Shown piece after piece: positions 20,801 through 29,618 of a stretch of 53,539 nt of DNA (position 1 is the first letter of the stretch; every line of letters begins with the position of its first letter). The notes under the pieces were generated by a model. That model had not been told where the DNA came from. It saw only the letters and a program-made list of their open reading frames with translations, and searched no databases. The DNA comes from Prolixibacteraceae bacterium (lineage in GTDB: Bacteria > Bacteroidota > Bacteroidia > Bacteroidales > Prolixibacteraceae), in NCBI GenBank assembly GCA_028377305.1, contig JAONJW010000016.1:1-53539 (forward strand). The letters are read 5' to 3'. Position numbers and translations under genes: made by a program.

Positions 20801-22547
20801 CACTAATATTAATGAGCAGGGGGTCGTTATTTCTAAAAGTTCAACTCCAACAATCCTTGATGCTAAGTATACTACATCTAATCCTAATGTGTTGATATCT
20901 ACGGTGGTCGTTGCTGGTTTAGATTTCAATGCAACTTATTATGCAAGAGCATATGTAATGGATGGATCAGCGGTGACATATAGTGATGAGTTTGTATTTA
21001 GAACAGAAGAAAAGAGGGGAATATTAGCTTCAACAACTTGTACAAATAGTACGACCAATACTGCTGGTGATTATGGTTTTGGAATCTATCAAGTGAAGAT
21101 CGGAGATATGCAGGTCGATTCAAAGGGTAGTTTTGAAGAGCATGGCTATGTCGATCAAACCAATAAGGGGATCTTTGAAGTTAATACCTCTTCAGTAGAA
21201 TGTGAAGTGACAGTTGGATCTTCTTACAGCGAGAACATTGCGATTTATATCGATAAGAATAATGATGGTGCTTTATCCAATGATGAGTTGGTGGTATCAA
21301 GTAAAAATATACAAGGTAGTTGTAAGTTGTCTTTTGATATAGATAATAGTTATACACTGAATACTGTTATTCGAATGCGTGTTATTTCTGAATATAATAC
21401 GTATGATATAACAACTCCATGTCAGGATCTATATTATGGACAAGCAGAAGATTTTGCCGTAAGATTCTCTTCTGTTGCACCTGCGGTTCAAACTTTAAGT
21501 AGTCCTGTTGTTCATGAGGACTTTGTTGAAATCGGAATGGAAGTGAGTGGCATAATGCTTTCTGATATTTTAGAACAGGGAGTTGCTGTGGCAACCAATG
21601 TGAATCCGACAGTTAGTGATCTTAAGTATAGTGTCTCTGCTCCAACTAGTTTAGTTAATACTATTGAAATAAGGGACTTGACAGTAAATACTTTTTATTA
21701 TGCAAGAGCATATATGACGACAAGTACGGGTACTGTTTATGGTAATGTGGTTACGTTTAAAACCAAAGAGGTTATCCAGATTGCAGCAGCATCTTGTACC
21801 AATGTTCAGAAGTTTACAACTGGTGATTTTGGCTTCGGTATCTATAAAGTTCAGTATGGGAACAATCAAGTGATCTCTAGCGGAGGCTTAGAAGAAGGAG
21901 GATATGTCGATAATGCAACGGGCTCTTCTTGGACCGTCGACGCTACTACGATGGAGCTAGATATAACGGTAGGTTCTTCGTATCATGAGAACCTTGGAAT
22001 CTTTATTGATAAAGATAATAATGGAGAGCTAACAGGTGATGAGCTTGTATTGAAAGCGGATAATATAATAGGCGAAAATCATCTATCTTTTGAAGTTGGC
22101 AATGATTTTGTACGTAACTATCCACTTAGAATGAGGATTGTGTCAGATTATAATGGATACGAGATTACTTCTCCATGTCAAGATTTGGCATATGGTCAAG
22201 CAGAAGATTATAGTGTGACATTTACTTCTAAAGCAACGGAGGTAAATAATTGGAATGCATTCAATACTGATATGGATCAACTTGATGTTGAGGTGAAAGG
22301 TAGTGCATCTGTCAATAAGGTTATGATATTCCCTAACCCAGTAGTTACTGAGATGCATATCATCTTGACAGATAAGCCTAAGACTCGAATTGCAGCTGAG
22401 CTTATAAATGTTGCTGGACATACTGTAGAACAGTTCTATTTGAATGAAAGAGATAATTTAGTTTCAGTAAATCTACCTAGTGGAATCTACTTTGTCAGAG
22501 TGCTTCTCAATAATAAGGTTGTATTGAAGAAGGTGGTTGTTAAGTAG
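17802..22547 (+). CDS. Secreted gingipain-like C25 cysteine peptidase with T9SS sorting domain
   Basis: 1581-residue secreted or cell-surface protease. Order: signal peptide (1-20, ending SVSG), propeptide (to about 230), caspase-like C25 catalytic domain (about 245-640) starting YIIITHQDF, with the probable catalytic His487 in FHRDHGYAGG and Cys522 in SINCHTGEF. Next comes a PKD-like domain (about 740-820, VVKYQWNFGSADIEF). Three copies of a GEVED-type module follow (about 850-965, 1070-1220, 1330-1475), each with a GIFIDKNNDGELT-like line and a C-x-x-L-x-YGQAED ending. Fibronectin-like repeats separate them (ATYYARAYV, TFYYARAYM). The C-terminus (about 1505-1581, MIFPNPVVTEMHI to VVLKKVVVK) is a type A T9SS sorting domain. 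Both catalytic residues are present, so activity is expected. Specificity (Arg, Lys or other) is not evident. Confidence 0.92.
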   Translation: MSKFYYLAIVLMFLGFSVSGQNRFLPFTKELKESDASEQTILPRKEVKDLGDGFIEVTYYFEGAEVIDRAHDDDLYNFLQIKGFGQLGQVGAPALPMRNDQFVMSKGTSPALELVDTTFEDYPNFMVHPALEPAQDTQGAPDPVFEKDAAVYHSNAFFPTNQVKISMDQIMSDIRIASVRVCPVQFNPVSKTLRVYSKLVYRFYKGVGTTASSLDQRTLDVLKTEVVNPSQLVDDEGSLTDEVDPDAHDYIIITHQDFDEAANKLAAWKSSLGYKVDVVSKAAWTANNVREEIAERYRTWNPKPKYYVIIGDVEFVPSMPFHTSRGEEFFSDLYYSCMDGDDDFTPDMARGRLSVETVAQANIVVDKIIKYEKDPVEDADFYQNGVNCAQFQDVQAGNPRDGFAARRFCHTSEDIRNYITGQGYDVERIYYTNPANNPTNFNNGYYSNGEAIAPELLRANGFQWDGDADDVAREINDGKFYVFHRDHGYAGGSGWAHPEFVTNQMDRLHNGDKLPVVFSINCHTGEFSLDECFAEKFLRLEDAGAVAVFGASYYSYSGPNDGLSIGLVEAIWPNPGILPSFGAGSRAVNAPAQGFANATTTLGDVLNLGLLRMNQTWAPNNDYLLYTYRLFHLFGDPAMRMWTQQPTTIHATLPEEVTHGMNRLVVSDVDCEDALVTITVDGKLLSKSTVRDGRAELVFDEIQVGDHAMVTVSKSNCRPVYKEYSLPKIAPITKFSIKESFPIKGAHAIVHFISECEGNVVKYQWNFGSADIEFLEGTSAMSQNPVVKYTKQGMFDVTLNASNKYGDNDFTIANAVEYIEGLIPVTCTNVAHYPSDKYDFGIYKVQVGDLSITSKSTFAEGGYVDQTSKGVFEANGSNVTVSVTLGNDHPEAVGIFIDKNNDGELTNAELVATSKAINGEQDVQFNVDDSFLKGKKVRMRIVSDYDRYDITTACQELYYGQAEDFTIIFGSQAGSVKIVSAPTVSENSASFELKIANIDATNINEQGVVISKSSTPTILDAKYTTSNPNVLISTVVVAGLDFNATYYARAYVMDGSAVTYSDEFVFRTEEKRGILASTTCTNSTTNTAGDYGFGIYQVKIGDMQVDSKGSFEEHGYVDQTNKGIFEVNTSSVECEVTVGSSYSENIAIYIDKNNDGALSNDELVVSSKNIQGSCKLSFDIDNSYTLNTVIRMRVISEYNTYDITTPCQDLYYGQAEDFAVRFSSVAPAVQTLSSPVVHEDFVEIGMEVSGIMLSDILEQGVAVATNVNPTVSDLKYSVSAPTSLVNTIEIRDLTVNTFYYARAYMTTSTGTVYGNVVTFKTKEVIQIAAASCTNVQKFTTGDFGFGIYKVQYGNNQVISSGGLEEGGYVDNATGSSWTVDATTMELDITVGSSYHENLGIFIDKDNNGELTGDELVLKADNIIGENHLSFEVGNDFVRNYPLRMRIVSDYNGYEITSPCQDLAYGQAEDYSVTFTSKATEVNNWNAFNTDMDQLDVEVKGSASVNKVMIFPNPVVTEMHIILTDKPKTRIAAELINVAGHTVEQFYLNERDNLVSVNLPSGIYFVRVLLNNKVVLKKVVVK

Positions 22548-22598
22548 GCTATATACAGTAGATTAGGTTCTGTTTTAGTGTTTATAAGTGTGTAACCT

Positions 22599-22632
22599 GG
22601 GAGTCTACAATAATTTGTAGGCTCCCTTTTTT
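22599..22632 (+). terminator. Intrinsic terminator after C25 peptidase
   Basis: Arms GGGAGTCTACAA (22599-22610) and TTGTAGGCTCCC (22615-22626, one mismatch), 4-base loop, followed by six T. A classical terminator 51 bases after the stop codon. Confidence 0.9.
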
Positions 22633-22812
22633 ATATGAATATCTGTATAGATAAGCCTTATTGGTTGGGAGCCTCGATAATAATACTACCATACAAGTTT
22701 TATTTGTGAAATAAAATAATTGCGCGCGTGTATTATTATGATCTGCAACATGTGTTGTACTATAGTATTTCTGGTTTATCTACAATATACTTGTAGCTTA
22801 ATTAACTAACAA

Positions 22813-24357
22813 ATGAATCTAATGAAAGTATTGAAACAAGTAAAACTAATGTTAGTTTTAGGGGGAATTATGTCGTTTAGCTCGTGTTCGGACAACTTTA
22901 AGGATACAGAGCTTCATGGGTTATCAACTATGGCAGCAACTGCTGGTTCAGTTATAGATGTGTCTACTGTAGCAGAAGTAAATAGTGCATTAGCTATGCT
23001 TACGTCAGGGCAAACTTTAGCTTTGGCTCCAGGAGAATATAAAGATTTACAACTAGTCGTAACAGCATCAGGAACCGTAGATAATCCTATCGTGATTAAA
23101 TCATCAATGTTAGGACAGGCTGCAATTACAGGAAACTGTAAAGTTGAATTAAGAGGAGAACATATCATTCTTGAAGGTTTTCTATTTAGAGATGGTGCTC
23201 GTTTGAGTGGGGAGTGGTCTTCACATGGACCAGGTCTTATTGCAATTTATGGAAGCCACAATCGAGTTACCCAATGTGTCGTTGATAACTTTAATGATGT
23301 GACTTCGGCTTATCTAACCACTTCGTTAACTTCAGATGGGACTGTACCTCAATATTGTCGTATCGATCACTGTTCTTTCATGAACAAGACGACAAAAGAT
23401 CAAGTGGTAAACCTTAATAATACTCCAGAAAAGAGTACTGTAGGAGATCCTGGTATCCCTATGTATCATAGATTAGATCACTGTTATTTCTACAATCCAT
23501 TCAAGAAAAGTGGAAATGCAGGAGGTGGAGTCCGTATAGGTTTCTGGAGAAAGGATTATGGTCGCTGTCTTGTGGATTCAAATCTATTTGTTTCACAAAA
23601 TTCAGAGCCAGAGATTATCACAAGTAAGTCGATGGAGAATGTATTTTATGCCAATACTTTCACAAACTGTGACGGAACAATGAACTTCCGACATGGAGAT
23701 AACCAAGTAATGATCCATAACCATTTCTTGAGCTATGATACGACACTAGGTTGCGGAGGTGCTTTTATATGGGGTAGTGGTCACCTTATCGCTGGAAATT
23801 ATTTTCAGCTAGCAAAAACAATGAAATCAAGAGGATATGCAGCATTATATATGAATGCGGGAGCGAAAGCAACGGAACATGCATTAGCTTATGATATTAC
23901 GGTTGCAAACAACTATTTTGCAAACAATAATGGATATGCAGTGGATCTACAAGGACTAAAAGCTCGACGTGTAACCTGGTGTGCTGATAATGGATTGACT
24001 TATGAAGATCCATATGATTTGCGATTTACGGGTAATGTGTTTGCAAATAAAAGCTTTAGTTATGATTTCTTCCAAACAGATGCTCCTGCGGGAAGTTTTG
24101 GAACTTTTGATAATGACCGCTTTACTGGTGCTAACTTAGGTGTGACCGATAGAGTTGGGATGGATCAGACACCATTCACTATTGCTAAAAATCCTGATAC
24201 GGGGTACTATGCACTTCCAAGTGATTATACACCATCTGCTGTTACCTATCCGAATATCACTGGGATAGATTTAAATTTATCAGAACTTGCTTCAGCAGGT
24301 ATTTTAACTCGTCCAGTGAAGCAGTCAGAGACAGGAGCTTTATGGTATAGTAAATAA
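22813..24357 (+). CDS. PL6-family polysaccharide lyase lipoprotein (alginate lyase/chondroitinase B type)
   Basis: 514-residue lipoprotein: lipobox FSSC at about residue 26, then a right-handed parallel beta-helix. The sequence shows the PL6 pattern: LALAPGEYKDLQLVVTASGT near the N-terminus, a glycine-rich strand GGGVRIGF, then EPEIITSKSMENVFYANTF and GTMNFRHGDNQVMIHNHF. Lys272 (ITSKS) and Arg293 (FRHG) sit where the catalytic base and acid of chondroitinase B/PL6 alginate lyases are, so the active site looks intact. It would cleave uronate-containing glycan outside the cell or in the periplasm by beta-elimination. Marine members mostly act on alginate, so alginate is the best guess. It follows the C25 peptidase but has its own terminator, and no SusCD or other lyase adjoins it. 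Confidence 0.85.
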   Translation: MNLMKVLKQVKLMLVLGGIMSFSSCSDNFKDTELHGLSTMAATAGSVIDVSTVAEVNSALAMLTSGQTLALAPGEYKDLQLVVTASGTVDNPIVIKSSMLGQAAITGNCKVELRGEHIILEGFLFRDGARLSGEWSSHGPGLIAIYGSHNRVTQCVVDNFNDVTSAYLTTSLTSDGTVPQYCRIDHCSFMNKTTKDQVVNLNNTPEKSTVGDPGIPMYHRLDHCYFYNPFKKSGNAGGGVRIGFWRKDYGRCLVDSNLFVSQNSEPEIITSKSMENVFYANTFTNCDGTMNFRHGDNQVMIHNHFLSYDTTLGCGGAFIWGSGHLIAGNYFQLAKTMKSRGYAALYMNAGAKATEHALAYDITVANNYFANNNGYAVDLQGLKARRVTWCADNGLTYEDPYDLRFTGNVFANKSFSYDFFQTDAPAGSFGTFDNDRFTGANLGVTDRVGMDQTPFTIAKNPDTGYYALPSDYTPSAVTYPNITGIDLNLSELASAGILTRPVKQSETGALWYSK

Positions 24358-24422
24358 TCTCTAATTAATACTTATTCTTGCATATAGCAAATATGGATTA
24401 AGTTTGAGAATAAGTAGTATCG

Positions 24423-24468
24423 GAAGCCCGTATATTTGTGTTTATTTGAACACAAACATACGGGCTTC
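24423..24468 (+). terminator. Long hairpin after PL6 lyase
   Basis: GAAGCCCGTATATTTGTGTT (24423-24442) is an inverted copy, with one mismatch, of AACACAAACATACGGGCTTC (24449-24468); the loop is 6 bases. Only a weak T-rich stretch follows. Probable terminator. Confidence 0.7.
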
Positions 24469-24633
24469 TTGTATGGATATCCACACTATATTGCTTTAGT
24501 ATAAAAGGAGATACAACTGGTGTTCGGTGATGCTAATTATGTTGATTTAGAGTCTCTCCATCGTCTCTTTTAAAGAAACAAACGATTCATTTCTTTGTTA
24601 TGATAAGATCCTATTATACAAAATAATTATCAA

Positions 24634-24670
24634 GTTTTTATAATCAAGGAAAAGGAATCTACTATCTTTG
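24634..24670 (+). promoter_or_regulatory. Probable promoter of the surE-lpxB operon
   Basis: TATCTTTG (24663-24670) is an exact match to the TAnnTTTG -7 box. A T-rich -33 candidate (GTTTTT, 24634-24639) lies 23 bases upstream, slightly wide. The start codon at 24709 is 38 bases downstream. Confidence 0.5.
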
Positions 24671-24708
24671 CCTAAAGCAGAGATAGTTTCTCATTAAAAT
24701 TGCAAGTT

Positions 24709-25467
24709 ATGGAAAGACCTTTAATACTTATTACGAATGACGATGGGGTAGATGCTAAGGGAATACAATGTCTTACTAGTTTTGTACAAGACTTAGCAGA
24801 TGTGGTTGTCGTTGCTCCTAATGGTCCTAGAAGTGGACAGTCTTCCGCTATTACCGTAGATCGACCATTACGATTACGTGTAGAAAAAGAGGTAGAAGGA
24901 TTAACGATATATAGCTGTTCAGGGACACCAGTTGATTGTGTTAAATTAGCACTTAATAAGGTGATGGATCGTTATCCCGACTTGGTGTTAAGTGGCATTA
25001 ATCATGGATTGAACACTTCTGTTTCGGTGATCTATTCAGGAACGATGGGAGGTGCAATGGAAGGAGCAATTCACGGTATTCCTTCGATTGGCTTTTCTTT
25101 AGATAATTATCATAAGGATGCTGATTTTGATGCGATGCGTTCTGTTGTTCGTACAATGGTAGCCAATGTATTATCTCAAGGACTTCCTGCAGGAGTGTGT
25201 TTAAATGTGAATGCACCCAAAGGAGAGGTCAAAGGCATTGAGGTTTGTCGACAGGCAAGAGGTAAGTGGAGTGAAGAATTTGAAAAACGAGTTGATCCAC
25301 ATAATAGGGAGTACTATTGGTTATCAGGATATTTTGATAATGCGGAAGTACATGCACAGGATACTGATGAGCATTTGATAAAGAGAGGGTATGCATCGGT
25401 AGTACCAACATCAGTTGATACCACCGATTATACAATGTTGAAAGAATTGAAAAATTGGAATTTATAA
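24709..25467 (+). CDS. surE: 5'/3'-nucleotidase SurE
   Basis: Metal-dependent survival protein SurE, which dephosphorylates nucleoside 5'- and 3'-monophosphates. Key residues are the DD metal site in LILITNDDGVDAKGI, PRSGQSSAITVDRPL, and the conserved LVLSGINHGLNTS with YSGTMGGAMEGAIHGIPS. I chose the ATG at 24709 (MERPLILITNDDG); the frame also reaches a TTG at 24700, which adds only three residues. The 252-residue length is normal. It heads a row of genes with short gaps (small membrane protein, lpxB, gldFG), and its stop TAA overlaps the next start by one base. Confidence 0.95.
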   Translation: MERPLILITNDDGVDAKGIQCLTSFVQDLADVVVVAPNGPRSGQSSAITVDRPLRLRVEKEVEGLTIYSCSGTPVDCVKLALNKVMDRYPDLVLSGINHGLNTSVSVIYSGTMGGAMEGAIHGIPSIGFSLDNYHKDADFDAMRSVVRTMVANVLSQGLPAGVCLNVNAPKGEVKGIEVCRQARGKWSEEFEKRVDPHNREYYWLSGYFDNAEVHAQDTDEHLIKRGYASVVPTSVDTTDYTMLKELKNWNL

Positions 25468-25802
25468 TGAATAGATTGAACAGTAGTAAAGTACAAAGAG
25501 AGACGTTTATTAATTCGATAAGTACAGGTTTTGTTATAGGGTTGGTTGTTCCAGCTATTTTCTTTTTCTTAACTTACTATACCAAGTATTCTGAGATACC
25601 ATTCTTAGACTACCTTAATGTAGGAATGGAAAAAGGGGCCATGGTATACCTGTTATCCATTTCAGCGTTTCCCAATTTACTTATTTTCTTCTTAGCGAAC
25701 CAGTTTAATAAGAATCTATTTCAACAGGGGCTTGTTCGTGTTAGTATCGTTTGGATTGTTGTCATATTTGCATTAAAAGGGTACTTTTGGATGACCCTGT
25801 AA
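25467..25802 (+). CDS. Small integral membrane protein between surE and lpxB
   Basis: 111-residue protein of unknown function. The start ATG at 25467 overlaps the surE stop (TAATG), which indicates translational coupling; the frame also extends to a TTG at 25455, unlikely as start. Three hydrophobic segments are visible: about 18-40 (GFVIGLVVPAIFFFLTYY), 55-78 (MVYLLSISAFPNLLIFFLA) and 88-108 (VRVSIVWIVVIFALKGYFW). From memory, a similar small membrane protein often stands between surE and lpxB in this phylum, but I cannot name a family. Its place next to lpxB would suit an envelope role; that is inference. Confidence 0.8.
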   Translation: MNRLNSSKVQRETFINSISTGFVIGLVVPAIFFFLTYYTKYSEIPFLDYLNVGMEKGAMVYLLSISAFPNLLIFFLANQFNKNLFQQGLVRVSIVWIVVIFALKGYFWMTL

Positions 25803-25816
25803 CATTAGATTAGCAT

Positions 25817-26941
25817 ATGAAATACTTTATAATCGCAGGAGAAGCTTCAGGTGATCTTCATGGGGCAAATTTGATGAGAGGAATTAAAGCGTCTGATTCT
25901 CAAGCCTCATTCCGTTTTTTTGGAGGAGAAGAGATGTCTTCTGTTTCCGAAGGGTTAATCAAACATTATAGAAAAATGGCCTTTATGGGCTTCAAGAGTG
26001 TTTTGATGAACTTGGGTGAGATCAAAAGAAACTTTAAACTCGCAGAGCAAGAGATCAAATCTTTTGAACCTGATGTAGTTATCTTTATTGATTATCCGGG
26101 ATTTAACCTGAGGGTTGCGAAAATAGCTAAATCATTAGGTTATAAAACCTTCTACTATATTTCCCCAAAAATATGGGCATGGAAAGAGGGGCGTGTAAAG
26201 CAAATCAAACAGTATGTGGATAAAATGTTTACGATTCTGCCTTTCGAAACGGAGTTTTATCAGAAGCACGACTATCCCGTAACTTTTGTCGGGAACCCAA
26301 CCGTGGATGAATTGTTATATCAAAAACAGTGGGGACAGACTACTGAGTTGTTTTGTAAAGAGAATGGATTGGATGGTCGTCCAATTATTGCGCTTCTTGC
26401 AGGAAGTCGTAAGCAGGAAATACAACGCTTACTTCCAATTATGGCAAAGGTTTCAGATCATTTCAAAGAGTTTCAGTTTGTTGTTGGTGGGGCCCCTTCA
26501 ATTTCTAAAAAACTATATGATCAATGTAAAGGTGGAGCAAATATACCTGTGGTTTATGGGCAAACGCATGACCTCTTAAAGCATGCTCATTCGGCCATTG
26601 TCGCTTCTGGTACAGCAGCCTTAGAGGCTGGAGTAATTGGTACGCCTCAGGTAGTCTGTTATAAAGTGGAATGGGGACGCTTGGCATCTTTGTTACGTAA
26701 ATTATTTTTAAAGATACCATACTTTTCGTTGGTTAATTTAATTTTAGGAAGAGAAGCTGTTAAGGAGATATTCCAAGAGAAATGTACGGTTGATAATGTG
26801 AAAAAAGAGCTAGAACTACTAGTTTATGATAAGGATTATCGTAAGAAAGTCGAAGATAGCTATGAGGAAATGTTGAATATGTTAGATGGTGAAAACGCAG
26901 GAACAAGAACTGCTGAAGCCATTATTAAGAATCTATCATAA
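25817..26941 (+). CDS. lpxB: Lipid-A-disaccharide synthase LpxB
   Basis: Inner-membrane-associated GT19 enzyme that joins UDP-2,3-diacylglucosamine and lipid X to lipid A disaccharide in lipopolysaccharide synthesis. The N-terminus is diagnostic (FIIAGEASGDLHGANLM), followed by IFIDYPGFNLRVAK, YYISPKIWAWKEGRVKQIKQ, TFVGNPTVDEL and the C-terminal donor site SAIVASGTAALEAGVIGTPQ. The 374 residues equal the usual length. It sits 14 bases after the small membrane protein and 18 bases before gldFG, so all are probably one transcript. Confidence 0.96.
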   Translation: MKYFIIAGEASGDLHGANLMRGIKASDSQASFRFFGGEEMSSVSEGLIKHYRKMAFMGFKSVLMNLGEIKRNFKLAEQEIKSFEPDVVIFIDYPGFNLRVAKIAKSLGYKTFYYISPKIWAWKEGRVKQIKQYVDKMFTILPFETEFYQKHDYPVTFVGNPTVDELLYQKQWGQTTELFCKENGLDGRPIIALLAGSRKQEIQRLLPIMAKVSDHFKEFQFVVGGAPSISKKLYDQCKGGANIPVVYGQTHDLLKHAHSAIVASGTAALEAGVIGTPQVVCYKVEWGRLASLLRKLFLKIPYFSLVNLILGREAVKEIFQEKCTVDNVKKELELLVYDKDYRKKVEDSYEEMLNMLDGENAGTRTAEAIIKNLS

Positions 26942-26959
26942 AAAAGGAATTAGGACCAT

Positions 26960-29371
26960 ATGTTGCCAATTTTTCGTCGAGAGATACAATCTTTTTTTAG
27001 TTCATTATCGGGATACCTTGTGATCTCGATTTTTCTTTTTGCCACCTCCATTCTGTTGTGGGTCTTCCCTTCTGAGTACAACTTATTATCCACAGGCTAT
27101 GCCAATTTGGATGGTCTTTTTGATTTGGGACCTTGGGTACTGTTATTCTTGGCTCCAGCCATCACCATGAAGATGTTTGCGGAGGAGAAGCGACAACGAA
27201 CATTAGAGTTGTTGTTAACCCGACCTGTGTCTAGACTACAGATAGTTATGGGTAAGTTTCTTGCAGCATGCTTTCTTGTGTTATTAGCGATAATTCCTAC
27301 ATTGATCTACTATCTTACGGTCTATTTACTAGGAGATCCTGTTGGTTGTATTGATAGCGGTGCTGTGTTTGGATCGTATATAGGTATGTTTTTACTGGCC
27401 ATGGTCTATTTGGCTGTAGGGATTTTTTGCTCTGTGATTACCGAAAGCCAAGTGATCTCCTTCTTGTTGGCTGTGGTGATTAATTTGTTATTATACAATG
27501 CTTTTGACGTTGGATCTCAATTATATCCGATGAGTGGTTTTTGGGGTAGTGTTGCATCTTTAGGATTGGATGAACATTATCAATCTATTGCAAGAGGGGT
27601 TGTGATGGCAAGAGATGTTGTATATTTTTTGGTGATGACAGCATGCTTTATCTGGGCAGGCACCATTAGTTTGTCATGGAACTTACTGCAAAGAGACAAA
27701 AAGGTGGAATGGTTCTTTGGAGGGATTATAACTACAACTATTCTATTGTTGGGAAGTTCATTTGTTGAATTTCAATTAGATCTTACAGAAGATGGACGCT
27801 ATTCTTTGTCAGAGGTAGCGGAAGAGATTATTTCTGATGTAGATTTCCCAGTTCAAGTCGACCTATATTTGGCAGGTGAAATGCCGGCAAAGTTTATTGT
27901 TTTTCAAGAAGAGATCAAGCAAAAGATACGAACATTAGATGCTTATACTTCAGCTCCAATTCATTATGATTTAATAGATCCTTATAAAGAGGTTGGGCCA
28001 AAAAGACGAAAAAAATATTTCACCTTTTTGGCACAGAAAGGAATTATTCCAACGGATATCCGAATAAAAAAATCAGAAGGGACAACAACACAGCTTCTTT
28101 TCCCTGCAATGGTTGTGAAGGGAAATGGCAAAGAGATTGTGGTGAACCTCTTGAAGCGAAATAGTGTTTTTTCTCCAGAGCAGAATCTAAATAACTCGAC
28201 TGAGCTTTTAGAGTATGAGATGATTCGTGCGATCTATAAGTTGCAACAACAGAAAAAAGATCGAATAGCCTTTTTGACCAGTGGTCATCCATTGGAACCT
28301 AAAGAGACATATATTCTTCGCAAAGAGTTGTCAGATGATTTTGATTTTGTAGACCTTTCTGCTGATGCAATTCGTGCGCAGCAAAATGATATCTCTGCTG
28401 TCATCATTGCAGATCCGAAAACCGATTTAACAGAGCATGAGAAGTTTGTGCTAGATCAATACGTAATGAACGGTGGTCGTTTAGCCGTATTTATCGATCC
28501 AGTAACGGTTAGCATGGATAGTTTAGAGCATGGTATGACCACGATTGCTATTGGGAATGATATAAGTTTAAGAGATCAGCTTTTCCAATATGGAGTGAGG
28601 TTAAACTCAGATCTTGTGCAAGATGTGGATTGTATGAGGCTGCCGGTGAATACAGCCCTCTCTGGACAGAAGCCTAAATATACACCAGCCCCTTGGTACT
28701 TTTCTCCATTACTTATGCCCAATCAAAACCATCCTATTGGTAAAGGTCTTGATCGAGTAAAGAGTGAATTTGTGAGCTCTATAACTCCTACAAAGAAACA
28801 TGATGGGGTGATTATTACTCCTGTATTGACTACCTCTCCTTATGCGTTGTTAAGCAATACACCACTAGAAATATCATTGGCAATGATTAACAAGGCTCCC
28901 CAAAGAGAGATGTTTAATACAAGCGATGTGCCTGTGGGTGTGATATTAGAAGGGAATTTTATATCCGCATTTAAACATCGTATGCCAGAGGCATTTGGAT
29001 TCCCTAAAGATACAGAGGTGATGACAAGGAGTAAAGAAACGAAGATGCTTGTGGTCGCCGATGGACGTATCTTATCCAATGAAGTTAAGACCATACAAGG
29101 CAATTCAAGGTATTCTCCTATGGGATACGATCGTTTCTCAAAACAATCTTTTGGAAATAAAGAGTTTGTGACCAATGCATTGAGATATTTGACCGATAAG
29201 GTTGGAATATCATCCCTGTCTGGGCGAGTTTTAAAAATGCGACTTTTAGATAAATTAAAGCTGCAATCTAATCGTTTTCTAATTCAGTTTTTGAATGTGC
29301 TTTTACCACAACTATTATTGATGCTGTTTGGTGTGGTATTCTATTTTGTTCGCAAGGCAAGATTTCGTTAG
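26960..29371 (+). CDS. GldF-GldG fusion, gliding/T9SS-associated ABC transporter component
   Basis: 803 residues joining two proteins that are separate in Flavobacterium. Residues 1-245 are a GldF-like ABC permease (LPIFRREIQSFFSSLSGYLV, TMKMFAEEKRQRTLELLLTR) with about six membrane helices. Residues from about 250 form GldG: a helix (IITTTILLLGSSFVEFQLDL), a periplasmic ABC-type-uncharacterised domain (FLTSGHPLEPKETYILRKEL, GGRLAVFIDPV) and a C-terminal helix (LPQLLLMLFGVVFYFVRK). GldF and GldG with ATPase GldA are linked to gliding and surface export. No gldA gene is in this window. No stop or frameshift lies at the junction, so it is a true fusion. It may serve T9SS or another envelope function here. 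Confidence 0.88.
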   Translation: MLPIFRREIQSFFSSLSGYLVISIFLFATSILLWVFPSEYNLLSTGYANLDGLFDLGPWVLLFLAPAITMKMFAEEKRQRTLELLLTRPVSRLQIVMGKFLAACFLVLLAIIPTLIYYLTVYLLGDPVGCIDSGAVFGSYIGMFLLAMVYLAVGIFCSVITESQVISFLLAVVINLLLYNAFDVGSQLYPMSGFWGSVASLGLDEHYQSIARGVVMARDVVYFLVMTACFIWAGTISLSWNLLQRDKKVEWFFGGIITTTILLLGSSFVEFQLDLTEDGRYSLSEVAEEIISDVDFPVQVDLYLAGEMPAKFIVFQEEIKQKIRTLDAYTSAPIHYDLIDPYKEVGPKRRKKYFTFLAQKGIIPTDIRIKKSEGTTTQLLFPAMVVKGNGKEIVVNLLKRNSVFSPEQNLNNSTELLEYEMIRAIYKLQQQKKDRIAFLTSGHPLEPKETYILRKELSDDFDFVDLSADAIRAQQNDISAVIIADPKTDLTEHEKFVLDQYVMNGGRLAVFIDPVTVSMDSLEHGMTTIAIGNDISLRDQLFQYGVRLNSDLVQDVDCMRLPVNTALSGQKPKYTPAPWYFSPLLMPNQNHPIGKGLDRVKSEFVSSITPTKKHDGVIITPVLTTSPYALLSNTPLEISLAMINKAPQREMFNTSDVPVGVILEGNFISAFKHRMPEAFGFPKDTEVMTRSKETKMLVVADGRILSNEVKTIQGNSRYSPMGYDRFSKQSFGNKEFVTNALRYLTDKVGISSLSGRVLKMRLLDKLKLQSNRFLIQFLNVLLPQLLLMLFGVVFYFVRKARFR

Positions 29372-29618
29372 TCAATCGTAGTTCATTAATTGACGACACT
29401 AGTTTTTATTATGATCATAAAATAATAAGCCTAAAACAAAAATATTCGATCAATTCGAACTTATTTAGGGATAAGTTTGTATATTCGTACAGAGTAGATT
29501 GTTTTTTATTTATGATATTAAGCATCTGCTAAGCATTTGATTCTTAAAAAACAATCAATATCGAGTATGCCTTCGAGGTAGATCGATTGGGAGTAGATAA
29601 TGATTAAAAAGAGATAAT

